Source of the DNA: Paenibacillus polymyxa
GTDB lineage: Bacteria; Bacillota; Bacilli; Paenibacillales; Paenibacillaceae
Length of the DNA: 64,000 nucleotides
Assembly (NCBI RefSeq): GCF_018614975.1
Contig: NZ_JAGGNR010000003.1
Location: 62,001-126,000 of the forward strand
Reading direction: 5' to 3'
The position numbers and the translations under genes were made by a program. The notes under the pieces are model-generated. The model was not told the DNA's origin. It saw only the letters and a list, made by a program, of their open reading frames with translations, and did no database searches. Below are positions 25,444 to 34,869 of this stretch, piece by piece (position 1 is the stretch's first letter; every line of letters begins with the position of its first letter).

Positions 25444-27498
25444 TTATTTTATCTCAATGATTGGCTGATCGCCAACTTTCAGCACTCCACTCTTCTTCAG
25501 GGTTACCGTGGAGCCCTCTGGCAGGTTCGTGAAAATAACTGGTGAAATGATGGATGGAGCGTTTGCTTTGACATACTCCAGATCCACTTCCATAATCGGC
25601 TGACCAGCCGATACCAGATCACCTTCCTGTACCAGTACGTTGAAACCTTGACCTTTCAGTTTCACCGTATTAACACCTATATGAACAAGTACTTCCTTAC
25701 CTCCATCGGACATGATGCCCACGGCATGTTTGCTTGGAAATACATTAAACACTTTACCATACACAGGGGATGTTATCGTCCCGTCATGTGGCAAAATTGC
25801 GAATCCGTCACCTGTCATTTTCTCGGCAAAGACCGGATCAGGTACGTTTGTGATGTCCAGCAATTCACCATTGACTGGCATTACGATATCCTCTGCAACA
25901 ATACGCTCCCCTTGCTCACCTTGTGCCTTCTCCTCTTCAGGAGCTGGTTTGGCATCGGCAGCCGGGGTTGGTACAGGTGTGCGACCCGCAATGATATCCT
26001 GCATCTGGGATTTAATCGTATCGGAACGTGTTCCGAAGATGGCCTGAACATTATTACCCACTTCAAGCACGCCAGATGCACCCAATTGTTTCAACCGATC
26101 TTTTTTAACATTGGATTTCTCATTAACTTCAATCCGCAGACGAGTAATACAAGCATCCAGATGTTTGATATTCTCCTTGCCGCCGAAAGCTTCAAGAATA
26201 TTGTGTGGCAGATCATCCGTTGATCCGGAACTGCCACCAGACTCTGTTTCAGGCGTTGCGTCTTCGCGACCTGGTGTTTTGAGATTGAATTTGCGAATGA
26301 TGAACCGGAATCCGAAGTAGTAGATCACCGCAAGAATCAAGCCGACAATAATAACGTCCCACCATGGTGTACGGTTCGGAATAATTCCGAAGATCAGGAA
26401 GTCAATGAACCCGCCGGAGAAGGTCATACCGATCTTGACACCAAGAATTTGCATAGTCATGAAAGACAAACCTGCAAAGATACAGTGCACTGCGAACAGA
26501 AGTGGAGCTACAAACAGGAACGTGAATTCAAGTGGTTCTGTGATCCCTGTCAAGAACGAGGTCAATGCAGCTGAACCCATGATGCCTGCAACATACTTTT
26601 TGTGCTCTGGTCTTGCTTCATGGTACATCGCAAGTGCCGCAGCTGGCAAACCAAACATCATGAACGGGAATTTACCAACCTGGAACGTCCCCGCTGTGAG
26701 CTCTACACCATCACGCAATTGATTGAAGAAGATTTGCTGGTCACCACGAATGACATCTCCAGCTTTGTTCACATACTCACCGAACTCAAACCAGAATGGG
26801 GAGTAGAAAATGTGGTGAAGACCAAACGGAATCAATGACCGTTCTACAACTCCGAAGATGAATGCCGACAATGTCGGGCTTGTATCTACCATGAAGTGAG
26901 ATACAGTATTCAATCCATTTTGAATCGGTGGCCAGATAATGACCAGAAGCAGCCCGAGTATGAGGGATACAACCGAGGTGACAATCGGAACAAAGCGTTT
27001 ACCTGCAAAGAAACCGAGGTAAGACGGCAGTTCGATTTTAAAGAATCGATTGTAACACAGTGCGGCGGCAATACCAATGATGATACCTCCAAACACACCT
27101 GTGCTCAATGTTGGGATGCCCAGGATGCTGGCATAACCCGGTACTTCACCGATCATTGCCGGAGTAACCCCTACTGCGGTACCCAGTGTGACGTTCATGA
27201 CCAGATAACCGATGATCGCTGCGAGACCTGCAACCCCTTCGCCACCGGCCAATCCAACGGCTACACCGACGGCGAACAGCAATGCCAGATTATCAAATAC
27301 GATCTGACCTGCGTTCATCATAATTGTTGCGATCGAGTTCACCCAAGGGGTGTCGAGCACCGTTACATATTGCAAGAAATCTGGATTAACCAGCATGTTA
27401 CCGATTCCGAGCAGCAAACCTGCCGCAGGTAGAATGGCTACAGGCAACATGAGAGCTTTACCTACTCTTTGCAATACACCAAAAAGCTTTTTGAACAT
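25444..27498 (-). CDS. ptsG: Glucose-specific PTS permease, enzyme IICBA
   Basis: 684-residue three-domain glucose transporter. The IIC membrane domain spans roughly residues 1-410, the IIB domain has the phosphocysteine in DACITRLRIEV, and the C-terminal IIA domain has active histidines in VHIGVNTVKL and near GFAILPHDG. Domain order C-B-A and length match B. subtilis PtsG. It leads the ptsG-ptsH-ptsI operon; only about 77 bases separate it from the ptsH start. Expression is expected to depend on GlcT acting on the leader RNA. Confidence 0.95.
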   Translation of the reverse strand: MFKKLFGVLQRVGKALMLPVAILPAAGLLLGIGNMLVNPDFLQYVTVLDTPWVNSIATIMMNAGQIVFDNLALLFAVGVAVGLAGGEGVAGLAAIIGYLVMNVTLGTAVGVTPAMIGEVPGYASILGIPTLSTGVFGGIIIGIAAALCYNRFFKIELPSYLGFFAGKRFVPIVTSVVSLILGLLLVIIWPPIQNGLNTVSHFMVDTSPTLSAFIFGVVERSLIPFGLHHIFYSPFWFEFGEYVNKAGDVIRGDQQIFFNQLRDGVELTAGTFQVGKFPFMMFGLPAAALAMYHEARPEHKKYVAGIMGSAALTSFLTGITEPLEFTFLFVAPLLFAVHCIFAGLSFMTMQILGVKIGMTFSGGFIDFLIFGIIPNRTPWWDVIIVGLILAVIYYFGFRFIIRKFNLKTPGREDATPETESGGSSGSTDDLPHNILEAFGGKENIKHLDACITRLRIEVNEKSNVKKDRLKQLGASGVLEVGNNVQAIFGTRSDTIKSQMQDIIAGRTPVPTPAADAKPAPEEEKAQGEQGERIVAEDIVMPVNGELLDITNVPDPVFAEKMTGDGFAILPHDGTITSPVYGKVFNVFPSKHAVGIMSDGGKEVLVHIGVNTVKLKGQGFNVLVQEGDLVSAGQPIMEVDLEYVKANAPSIISPVIFTNLPEGSTVTLKKSGVLKVGDQPIIEIK

Positions 27499-27552
27499 CG
27501 CGTCGTATCTCCCTTTCGTCTAATTTATATGTTGTGATTCAAGCAAGGGAAC

Positions 27553-27655
27553 ACAAAAAAGGCATGAATTAATAAAGTAAACTGTGCCTACCTTGGGGTA
27601 TAGCATACCCTTAATAAGGTAAGAACAATCACACTCTAAATAACTCATGCCTGAT
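27553..27655 (-). promoter_or_regulatory. ptsG leader with GlcT-type antiterminator and terminator
   Basis: On the minus strand the leader contains GGCATGAGTTATTTAG..., an internal extended hairpin (TACCTT-GGTAT/ATACC-AAGGTA, about 27590-27621), and a distal TCATGCC (27561-27567 on the reverse) followed by TTTTTTG. The outer pairing GGCATGA/TCATGCC forms the terminator, and the alternative structure is the likely RNA antiterminator bound by GlcT. The arrangement next to glcT is the same as in B. subtilis. Exact RAT boundaries are not certain. Confidence 0.7.
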
Positions 27656-27707
27656 CGAGTCAGTAACACGTCGCTTATGTTTATTCAGTTGCTTGATTAC
27701 GGAAATC

Positions 27708-27736
27708 ATTGTAGCACCACTTCAAATTCATTGCAA
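27708..27736 (-). promoter_or_regulatory. ptsG promoter
   Basis: TTGCAA (27731-27736) and TACAAT (27708-27713), spaced 17 bases, about 50 bases before the leader hairpins. Confidence 0.65.
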
Positions 27737-27747
27737 GCCTTTACACC

Positions 27748-27782
27748 AAAAAAATAAAATCCGCATTCCATCACTGGAATGA
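27748..27782 (-). terminator. Terminator of glcT
   Basis: Minus-strand hairpin CATTCCA/TGGAATG followed by CGGATTTTATTTTTTT, directly after the glcT stop. Confidence 0.8.
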
Positions 27783-27784
27783 TC

Positions 27785-28639
27785 TCACTTATTCTCTTCT
27801 TCCTTCCGCTGATTCAGCCTTTGCAGATGAATGGTCAGATAACCTACCTCCGCAGGATAAACCGGCAGTTTCAGTCTTTTTTCCATTACTTTGGTCAGTT
27901 TCCATGCAAGCGAGTACATTTCGGGATACTCCAACTTAAGCAGGGAATCTAACTTATGAAGCTCTTCCACTTTATCTCCACGGCGAACACGCTCAAGAGC
28001 GAAACGAAGATGAGTCAGCAAACGAGAGTAATCGAGCGATTCCGTTTCAAACGAATAATCGAGTTGATCGGACACCAGGTTCACCAAATCAGTGATCAAT
28101 TGTGAATGTTCACGTACCTGGGATATATTTTGATTGGTCATTGCACTATAGATATGGAGGGCAACAAAACCAATCTCGTCCATTCCCAGATCTACACCCA
28201 TTTTCTCTTTGATCAGACGAACAGCGTATTCTCCCATTCGATATTCTTCTGGATAAATCTCGCGAGTCTCATATAAAAATGGATTTTGTATGACAATACC
28301 CTGCTCTTTGCGTTTTAACGCGAAAGAAATGTGATCAGTTAATGCAATATGGATATGTTCATTCAGAGGAACGTCCGTACGCTCTGCAATATACGTAATA
28401 ACTTCGTTAATAATCTCGATCAGTGCTTCATCCACCTGTGGAAGAAGCTGTTTGTACTGCTCTTGCTCCTGCTGATTTCTCAAGATGAACATCTTTTCCA
28501 CAGCCATCAGTGGAATCATGTCATTGGTTTTCCGGTTGAAGCCGATGCCTTTACCAATCACGACGACTTCCCCATGTTCAGGATGCTGTGCAATGATTAC
28601 ATTATTATTTAGCGCTTTGTCCACATGCAGGCTACTCAA
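27785..28639 (-). CDS. glcT: PtsGHI operon transcription antiterminator
   Basis: BglG/SacY-family RNA-binding antiterminator of about 284 residues: a CAT RNA-binding domain at the N terminus (ALNNNVIIA, GKGIGF) followed by two PRDs with HIHIALTDH and FVALHIYSA histidine blocks. In relatives, phosphorylation by glucose IIB inactivates it and glucose releases it to bind the ptsG leader. The TTG at 28639 is preferred because GAGGTG is 6 bases upstream and it gives the usual short N terminus. A GTG at 28660 is possible. It lies immediately upstream of ptsG. Confidence 0.93.
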   Translation of the reverse strand: MSSLHVDKALNNNVIIAQHPEHGEVVVIGKGIGFNRKTNDMIPLMAVEKMFILRNQQEQEQYKQLLPQVDEALIEIINEVITYIAERTDVPLNEHIHIALTDHISFALKRKEQGIVIQNPFLYETREIYPEEYRMGEYAVRLIKEKMGVDLGMDEIGFVALHIYSAMTNQNISQVREHSQLITDLVNLVSDQLDYSFETESLDYSRLLTHLRFALERVRRGDKVEELHKLDSLLKLEYPEMYSLAWKLTKVMEKRLKLPVYPAEVGYLTIHLQRLNQRKEEENK

Positions 28640-28699
28640 TGTTTGCACCTCTTTTTTCACGCCATCTTAGGTATGATTAAGTCACACCCTGTTACGAAC

Positions 28700-28738
28700 G
28701 AAAAGACATCCGAAGCGGGCAAACCGCGCCGGACGTCT
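28700..28738 (-). terminator. Terminator of the flotillin gene
   Basis: Minus-strand hairpin AGACGTCCG/CGGATGTCT with an inner GCGG/CCGC pairing and TTTTCG behind it, about 65 bases after the flotillin stop. Confidence 0.75.
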
Positions 28739-28804
28739 CGCTTAAAAAGTAACAAAATTTCACCCTAAGGTCAATAGAGCAAAGTGCAACAACTGTTGTG
28801 GCTC

Positions 28805-30358
28805 TTACTCGTCAACTCTGGATCTTTCCACAATCTTGTCTATTATGGACGGAGTTGTGACAGATTCACTCGGTTGAACAGCAATCGGTGCAGTTGTTTT
28901 GGACTTGGTTAGACCTTTAATTAACTGCTCCACATCGATGCCGGATACGCTCTTGAGCATCTCTGGAGCGGTGGCCATAAGTTCGGTAACATAGTTACTA
29001 ACCCGGGTGGCACCTTCACCTTTACCCGTATCCACCACAGTCAGTTTATCGATGGACGCGATCGGCTCGGCAATCTTGCCAGCTAACTCAGGCAGCATTT
29101 TGACAATGATATCGAGTACAGCTGCTTCGCCAAATTTTTGGAACGCCTCTGCCAGCTTTTCCTTCGCTTCAGCTTCTGCAAGACCACGTAGACGAATGAC
29201 TTCTGCATCTGCTGTACCTTTGGCAAGTTCCGCATCAGCCATAGCCTGACCTTCAAGTCGCTTCTGTTCAGCCGTTGCCTTCGCATGCGTTTCAATGGAA
29301 TATTGTACCGCATCCGCCTCACGCATTCTTTTCGCTTTATCCGCTTCGGCAGCCTGCTCCACTGCATAACGATCCGCTTCTGCCTTTTTCTTCACTTCGG
29401 CATCGTATTGCTTCTCACGTACAACGATTTCTTTTTCCTGGAGGTCAATCTCACGTTCTTTACGAACGAGTTCAACCTTCATTTCTTCTTCTACCACGGT
29501 CTGTCTCGCACGCGCTTCATGGATATGGTATGCCTGATCGGCTTCCGCTTTCGCTGTATCCTGATCCCGCTTAAACGTGGCTACTTTCAGTTCCTTCTCT
29601 TTGGCTGCCTCGGCAATATTGGTATCCCGGAGCAACTCTGCTTTTTGGCCCTGTTCTTCCGCATTGGCCTTCTGAATACGCGCATCACGCATCGCTTCCG
29701 CTTCAGCAATCTCCGCATCACGCTTTACTGCCGCAATTCTCGGTTTACCGAGTGCATCCAGGTAGCCCTGTTTGTCACGAACATCCTTAATGGTAAATGA
29801 GACAATTTGCAGACCCATTTTTTTCAGATCTCTCGCTGCTACTCCCTGAACCTCTTGGGCAAATCGATCCCGGTTCCGATATACTTCTTCCACCGTCATC
29901 GTACCGAGGATGGCCCGCAAATGCCCCTCCAGTACCTCCTGTGCTTCGCTTCTCAGCGCTTCTACAGGTTTACCGATGAATTGCTCAGCTGCGGTAGCAA
30001 CGTCCTCTACAGCGCCCCCAACCTTGATAATAGCGACACCGTCAGCAATAACCGGAACACCTTGCTCCGTGTACACTTCAGGTGTGGAGACATCCAGCTT
30101 GTGAGACAACAAAGAGATAAACTCGGATTGCTGGAACACTGGCAGGATAAATGCACCGCCACCACGAACAATTTTAATTTTTCGACCAGAGTCATCATCG
30201 GAAATATTCTTGCTACCTAGGAATGACCCCGTAACGATCATCGCTTCATCCGGACCAACCGTTTTGTATCTCGCCCAGAAAGCCAAACCCAGAATCAGAA
30301 TGACCCCAACCACAACTATAGGAATCAACAACACATCCCAATCTAAATTTTCAATCAT
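28805..30358 (-). CDS. floT: Flotillin-like SPFH membrane scaffold protein
   Basis: 517-residue flotillin. It has a short N-terminal membrane anchor (VLLIPIVVVGVILILGLAF), an SPFH domain to about residue 190, then a long Ala/Glu/Lys-rich coiled coil (EAEAMRDARIQ, AEQKRLEGQAMADAE) and a C-terminal tail. Such proteins organise fluid membrane microdomains and affect cell-wall synthesis and signalling. GGGGAGAGGTG precedes the ATG. It follows an NfeD gene by 63 bases; that pairing, and a sigma-W-type promoter ahead of both, resembles B. subtilis yuaF-floT. Confidence 0.95.
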   Translation of the reverse strand: MIENLDWDVLLIPIVVVGVILILGLAFWARYKTVGPDEAMIVTGSFLGSKNISDDDSGRKIKIVRGGGAFILPVFQQSEFISLLSHKLDVSTPEVYTEQGVPVIADGVAIIKVGGAVEDVATAAEQFIGKPVEALRSEAQEVLEGHLRAILGTMTVEEVYRNRDRFAQEVQGVAARDLKKMGLQIVSFTIKDVRDKQGYLDALGKPRIAAVKRDAEIAEAEAMRDARIQKANAEEQGQKAELLRDTNIAEAAKEKELKVATFKRDQDTAKAEADQAYHIHEARARQTVVEEEMKVELVRKEREIDLQEKEIVVREKQYDAEVKKKAEADRYAVEQAAEADKAKRMREADAVQYSIETHAKATAEQKRLEGQAMADAELAKGTADAEVIRLRGLAEAEAKEKLAEAFQKFGEAAVLDIIVKMLPELAGKIAEPIASIDKLTVVDTGKGEGATRVSNYVTELMATAPEMLKSVSGIDVEQLIKGLTKSKTTAPIAVQPSESVTTPSIIDKIVERSRVDE

Positions 30359-30421
30359 GCTACACCTCTCCCCTTAATCATTCATGATGAGTGCTTAAAC
30401 TACTTAGGTAATTAGAATACT

Positions 30422-30958
30422 TTATAAATCTTTAAGTACATTTTCATCCCATTCGGACACACGCAGTACACCATCTACGACATCCACTACGACAACACGC
30501 GCTCCCGCCGCAATGGGGAGGTGTTCAAAGCTGGATGCAGTCTGAATCGTACTACCGGATGCAAAGCGGATCATCACTTCGCCAAAACCTTTTTCCGGCA
30601 CCGGAATGGTAATTTCCCCAATTTTCCCTGATAACTCTTTCATTGAAAATGCAATAGAGACATCGCTGTTACGCATCGGTTTGATATATGCGAAGAATAC
30701 CAGCATAGCTGCAGCAATACCTATAAGCAGGGATAATATTAGACCCGACATCGCACTTAATGAACTATAACGTGTCAGCATGATGCCTGCCCCACCGAAG
30801 GTTGTAATGGAACCAGCTAACACAACGGGTTTGAAAAAATCAAGACCTGGCATTTCGAAGGCTCCGTCCAGCAAGCCGTCAATCAAGTCACCCAGCACTA
30901 GGCTAATAACCGCAAATATGGCTCCTCCGATCAGACACCCCCAATAAATTGTCTCCAT
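30422..30958 (-). CDS. NfeD-like membrane protein (YuaF type)
   Basis: 178-residue protein with about four hydrophobic segments in the first 100 residues and a soluble beta-barrel (OB-like) domain at the C terminus (GKIGEITIPVPEKGFGEVMIRF...). This is the short NfeD form without protease domain that partners flotillin. The start has GGAGGAACAGGGG upstream. First gene of the two-gene flotillin operon. Confidence 0.9.
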   Translation of the reverse strand: METIYWGCLIGGAIFAVISLVLGDLIDGLLDGAFEMPGLDFFKPVVLAGSITTFGGAGIMLTRYSSLSAMSGLILSLLIGIAAAMLVFFAYIKPMRNSDVSIAFSMKELSGKIGEITIPVPEKGFGEVMIRFASGSTIQTASSFEHLPIAAGARVVVVDVVDGVLRVSEWDENVLKDL

Positions 30959-31021
30959 CCCCTGTTCCTCCTCTCCTCTGCCGCAAATTCATCCTAACTG
31001 AGCATTCCACATGTAAATAAA

Positions 31022-31047
31022 TACGTAGCTAACATCAAAATGTTTCA
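31022..31047 (-). promoter_or_regulatory. Sigma-W-type (ECF) promoter of nfeD-floT
   Basis: TGAAAC (31042-31047) and CGTA (31022-31025) separated by exactly 16 bases on the minus strand, the B. subtilis sigma-W consensus, 64 bases before the NfeD start. The same promoter class drives yuaF-floT in B. subtilis, so control by envelope stress is likely. Confidence 0.75.
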
Positions 31048-31156
31048 AAATCTTTCCTCAAATGTATTCTGGAACCGATATTGGGTATTATCACGACATT
31101 CTCTTCTTCTTGCTTCATGTTCCTCCATCATTCACGTGTACAGCCCGAATACATGG

Positions 31157-31195
31157 AAAAACCGCAAGCCCCCATAAAGGAGACTTGCGGTTTTT
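31157..31195. terminator. Terminator downstream of the iron alcohol dehydrogenase gene
   Basis: Hairpin AAAACCGCAAG/CTTGCGGTTTT with A and T tracts on both sides, so it can work in either direction. It serves the minus-strand dehydrogenase gene. Confidence 0.8.
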
Positions 31196-31240
31196 GGACA
31201 ACAGAATGTGTACGTTCACTTGTCAGTGATTATAAAAGAA

Positions 31241-32404
31241 TTATAGAGAAGCCTTGTAGATGGATACAACATCTTCCCGTTGCAGTTTCTTGAAGTTACC
31301 GAATGGGCCAAACAGCATCGCTTTGTCAGCCATTACGTCGATCTGGCTGTCATCGATATCGTAATCTGCCAAACGATTAGGAGCACCAATGGATGTCCAG
31401 AATTTGCTGAGCGCATCGATACCTTCTTCAGCAACCTGTCTATCCGACTTGCCTTCTGGATTCACTTCGAACACATTGATCGCCAGACGTTTGAATCGAT
31501 CCACATTGACATCCAGGTTATGTTTCATCCAGTGTGGGAACAAGATCGCGAGTCCACCGCCATGTGGGATATCATATACTGCGGATACCGCGTGTTCGAT
31601 ATTATGTGTTGCCCAGTCTCCTGCGAGACCCATATTCAGCACGCCATTCAATGCCATCGTTCCGCAATACAGAATGGTTTCGCGCAGCTCATAGTTCTCC
31701 AGATCTTCAATCAGACGAGGTGCTGCTTCCATTACGGTACGCAGAATCGTCTCACAGAAGCCGAGTTGAACCGGTGTGTTGGCATCCAGATGGAAGTAAT
31801 GCTCCAATACGTGAGACATCATATCCACCATGCCGTATACTGTCTGGTCCAGTGGTACAGTGTATGTATTCACCGGATCCAGGATAGAGAATGCAGGGAA
31901 TGAGTATGAACTGCCCCAACCCAGTTTTTCTTGGGTATCCTGATTCGTAATAACCGAACCGGAGTTCATCTCCGAACCAGTTGCTGCCATGGTCAATACT
32001 GTACCGAGTGGAAGAGCGTCTTGTGCAACGGCTTTGCGCTGAGCAAAATCCCACATATCGCCATCATACTTGGCACCTACAGCAATCGCTTTGGAACAAT
32101 CCAGCACACTACCGCCACCTACAGCGAGGATCAGGTCGATGTTATTTGTTTTGCAGAGGTCTACCCCTTTATGCACCGTAGAAAGACGCGGGTTAGGTTC
32201 CACGCCAGCCAGTTCAGTCACTTCTGCTCCAGCTTCCTTAAGCAAACCGATCACTTGTTCATACAGCCCACTGCGTTTGATACTGCCGCCACCATATACA
32301 AGCAGAACCCGTTTACCGTATTTCGGCACTTCTGTTTTCAATGTTTCCAGTTGTCCTTTGCCAAAAATCAGCCGGGTTGGATTATAGAATTGGAAAGATC
32401 TCAT
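31241..32404 (-). CDS. Iron-containing alcohol dehydrogenase (butanol dehydrogenase/YqhD-like)
   Basis: 387-residue group III alcohol dehydrogenase. The cofactor region [16 protein letters not shown] is in the first half and the metal-binding region [25 protein letters not shown] in the second. The N terminus [18 protein letters not shown] is that of NADPH-dependent YqhD/YugJ-type aldehyde reductases. The ATG at 32404 follows GGAGGCGACAATAGAT; the upstream TTG at 32422 overlaps that site. Probably reduces aldehydes; the physiological substrate is unknown. Monocistronic. Confidence 0.92.
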   Translation of the reverse strand: MRSFQFYNPTRLIFGKGQLETLKTEVPKYGKRVLLVYGGGSIKRSGLYEQVIGLLKEAGAEVTELAGVEPNPRLSTVHKGVDLCKTNNIDLILAVGGGSVLDCSKAIAVGAKYDGDMWDFAQRKAVAQDALPLGTVLTMAATGSEMNSGSVITNQDTQEKLGWGSSYSFPAFSILDPVNTYTVPLDQTVYGMVDMMSHVLEHYFHLDANTPVQLGFCETILRTVMEAAPRLIEDLENYELRETILYCGTMALNGVLNMGLAGDWATHNIEHAVSAVYDIPHGGGLAILFPHWMKHNLDVNVDRFKRLAINVFEVNPEGKSDRQVAEEGIDALSKFWTSIGAPNRLADYDIDDSQIDVMADKAMLFGPFGNFKKLQREDVVSIYKASL

Positions 32405-32496
32405 ATCTATTGTCGCCTCCAATGGAGTTTAGAATTTTAGTGCAACTCCAATTATAGTACCCTGTTTATAGAAAAACAAATCGATAGTCACTCACT

Positions 32497-33084
32497 TTAT
32501 AACAACCCGTTAATTTCCAAATGGGCTCTAAACATCTCGCTCGTTGAAGGTAAATCCTCAGCGTCCACCCATGTTTCATAGGCCCATAACCCAGCCTGTT
32601 TGAATGCCCGCGGACAATGGATAAAGCACTCTTCCACATCCACAATGACAGCCGCACCTATGGTTTTACCACTCCAGCCCATGCTGGCGATGAATTCCTC
32701 ATCCTTGGTAATGGATGCTGTACCATTAATACGCAGCACCTCATTCAGACCCGGAATTAAAAAGAGCATACCGATACCAGGGTTAGACAACATGTTCAAC
32801 AACGAGTCTATCCGCCGATTGCCCGGGCGCTCGGGATAAACGAGCCGATATGGTTCATAGACTTTCACAAATCCCGCTCCATCGCCCCGTGGGGATACAT
32901 CACTTTTTCCATCCCGATCGGACGTGGAGAGAAAAAATAATGGTGACATGGATAGAAAGTTCTGAACATGTGAATCCACAAATGAGATTGCCTTGTTACG
33001 CACATGTTCATGCGGTTCACCCACCATGCCTTGCAGTTCCTCAGCATCTGTAATCAACGAAATATTCAATGCCTGCTTTTCCAA
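32497..33084 (-). CDS. PPOX-class FMN-dependent protein (pyridoxamine 5'-phosphate oxidase family)
   Basis: 195-residue split-barrel flavoprotein. It shows HVQNFLSMSPLFFLSTSD, the block RGDGAGFVKV, NRRIDSLLNMLSNPGIGMLFLIPG and LRINGTASI, the pattern of the DR_2398-type PPOX subgroup. The likely cofactor is FMN and the substrate is unknown; the name does not imply vitamin B6 synthesis. The start is TTG with GGGAG 8 bases upstream. It stands alone between the dehydrogenase and the gal operon. Confidence 0.85.
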   Translation of the reverse strand: MEKQALNISLITDAEELQGMVGEPHEHVRNKAISFVDSHVQNFLSMSPLFFLSTSDRDGKSDVSPRGDGAGFVKVYEPYRLVYPERPGNRRIDSLLNMLSNPGIGMLFLIPGLNEVLRINGTASITKDEEFIASMGWSGKTIGAAVIVDVEECFIHCPRAFKQAGLWAYETWVDAEDLPSTSEMFRAHLEINGLL

Positions 33085-33184
33085 TGGTCCGTCTCCCGTT
33101 TCTTCATTTTATTGCGATTCCATACACTTCTTCCCATTATACATGCACCGGAAGGTCCGGTCATTCCAATGTGCGGACGATATC

Positions 33185-33222
33185 ACAAACACACCCGCAC
33201 ATGGTTGCGCGGGTGTGTTTGT
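33185..33222. terminator. Hairpin downstream of galT
   Basis: 14-bp arms ACAAACACACCCGC and GCGGGTGTGTTTGT. It is very stable and lies about 35 bases after the galT stop, but the following sequence on the minus strand is only weakly T-rich (GATATCG). It probably ends the gal transcript or shields its 3' end. Confidence 0.6.
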
Positions 33223-33256
33223 AGTCCAATGTTTTCTCTGAATCTGAATGATATAT

Positions 33257-34855
33257 CTATTCCGTATATCCCATGCTGCTTACAAAACGACGGAAAGCCT
33301 GGCGTCCTGCTTCATCATATTTGTAGACACCTGCATGCTCCAGAATCTCGGCAAATTTCAAGCCGACTTCCTGCTGTACAATGGCAACGGCTTGTTCTTT
33401 ATTCAGGTTGGAACCAAAGCGTTCAATCAATTCTTCCGCCCAGCCCAGATGTTTGTTCAACACATGATCAGAAGCTTTGGCGGCTTCAGCAAGTTTGGCA
33501 TCTCCAGCGAGGATATCCGCGATACTGTCCAGTTCTTCTTTCAAACGACCTGGCAGGATGGCAAGCCCCATCACTTCGATCAGACCAATGTTTTCTTTCT
33601 TCAGATGGTGCATTTCACGATGAGGATGGAAAATCCCTTCAGGGTGCACATCATTCGTGCGATTGTTACGCAAGACGAGATCCATCTCATAACCACCATC
33701 TGCACTACGACGAACGATTGGTGTTACCGTATTGTGTGGTACTTGTTCCCCGTCCACTTCACTGAATGCTTCAATATCCACAGCAGAATCACTGTAGACC
33801 TTCCACGCCTCATATACTGCGTTACCTGCTTCAAGCAGTTCTGCAGGATCGTGTGAAGCCAGACGCATCACAGACATCGGCCATTTTACGAGACTCAGTG
33901 TGAGTCCAGGTGCATCCGCATGGCGGAAGACAGCCTCAGGCTGTGCATTTTGAATCGCGAACGTATGACGTCCGCCCTGGAAATGGTCATGTGTCAGAAT
34001 CGATCCGCCTACGATCGGCAGGTCCGCGTTAGATCCGATAAAGTAATGCGGATATTCCCCTACAAAGGCAAGCAGTCTGCGCAGTGTATCTTTGGTCAGT
34101 TTCATCGGCACATGATCATGATGGAAAATAATGCAGTGCTCGTTGTAGTACACATACGGCGAGTATTGGAACAACCAAGGCTCGTTGTTAAGCTCCAACG
34201 GAATGACTCTCAGATTCTGGCGAGCCGGGTGATTCACCCGACCAGCGTATCCTACATTTTCACGACACAGCTGGCATTTTGGATATATCGGAGGCGGAAG
34301 CAATTTGGCCATGGCAATTTCCTTTGGACTTTTCTCCGGTTTTGACAGGTTGATGGTAATCTCCATGTCTCCATAGGGCGTGTCCTGCGTCCAGTAAACG
34401 TTCTTCGCGATCCGATCCATCCGAATGTAGTTGGAGTTAATCGACAAGTCATAGAATTGAGATGTGGCCGCCTCAATACCCTCCGTCTGCTCTGTGTGAC
34501 GGAATGCGCGTACCACTTCGGATGGGCGTGCCATTAAATGACCCATGATTTTGGCATCCAGCAAATCACGGAACGTATCACTATTTTCAGGAATGAGTCC
34601 AATGGAAAATCCATAATCAATCAACGTATCCAGCATAGCCTGTGGGCCATCGGGCACAGTCGTGTCCAACTCGCCGGCATAAGGCTCTGAGAATCCGAAT
34701 TGTTCCAGCAGGAGGTTGCGGCTATAATCCCAATCCGCTTCCTCGATTAATTGTTTCTGCAAGGCAAATGCAACCAGACGTTCAATGGCATGCAGTGCTT
34801 CCTGCTGCTCCGGTGTCCGCTCTGTGGCACCTGCTGCAAGTTGAGTCTGTGACAT
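33257..34855 (-). CDS. galT: Galactose-1-phosphate uridylyltransferase (GalT class 2)
   Basis: 532-residue Firmicute-type GalT that exchanges UDP-glucose and galactose 1-phosphate. Blocks include CQLCRENVGYAGR, FHHDHVPMKL and GGSILTHDHFQGGRH, the active-site region. It lacks the HPH form of class 1 enzymes, as expected. Last gene of galK-galE-galT, 14 bases after galE. GGAGGCGAACACCTT precedes the ATG. Length is slightly above the usual 490-510. Confidence 0.96.
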   Translation of the reverse strand: MSQTQLAAGATERTPEQQEALHAIERLVAFALQKQLIEEADWDYSRNLLLEQFGFSEPYAGELDTTVPDGPQAMLDTLIDYGFSIGLIPENSDTFRDLLDAKIMGHLMARPSEVVRAFRHTEQTEGIEAATSQFYDLSINSNYIRMDRIAKNVYWTQDTPYGDMEITINLSKPEKSPKEIAMAKLLPPPIYPKCQLCRENVGYAGRVNHPARQNLRVIPLELNNEPWLFQYSPYVYYNEHCIIFHHDHVPMKLTKDTLRRLLAFVGEYPHYFIGSNADLPIVGGSILTHDHFQGGRHTFAIQNAQPEAVFRHADAPGLTLSLVKWPMSVMRLASHDPAELLEAGNAVYEAWKVYSDSAVDIEAFSEVDGEQVPHNTVTPIVRRSADGGYEMDLVLRNNRTNDVHPEGIFHPHREMHHLKKENIGLIEVMGLAILPGRLKEELDSIADILAGDAKLAEAAKASDHVLNKHLGWAEELIERFGSNLNKEQAVAIVQQEVGLKFAEILEHAGVYKYDEAGRQAFRRFVSSMGYTE

Positions 34856-34869
34856 AAGGTGTTCGCCTC

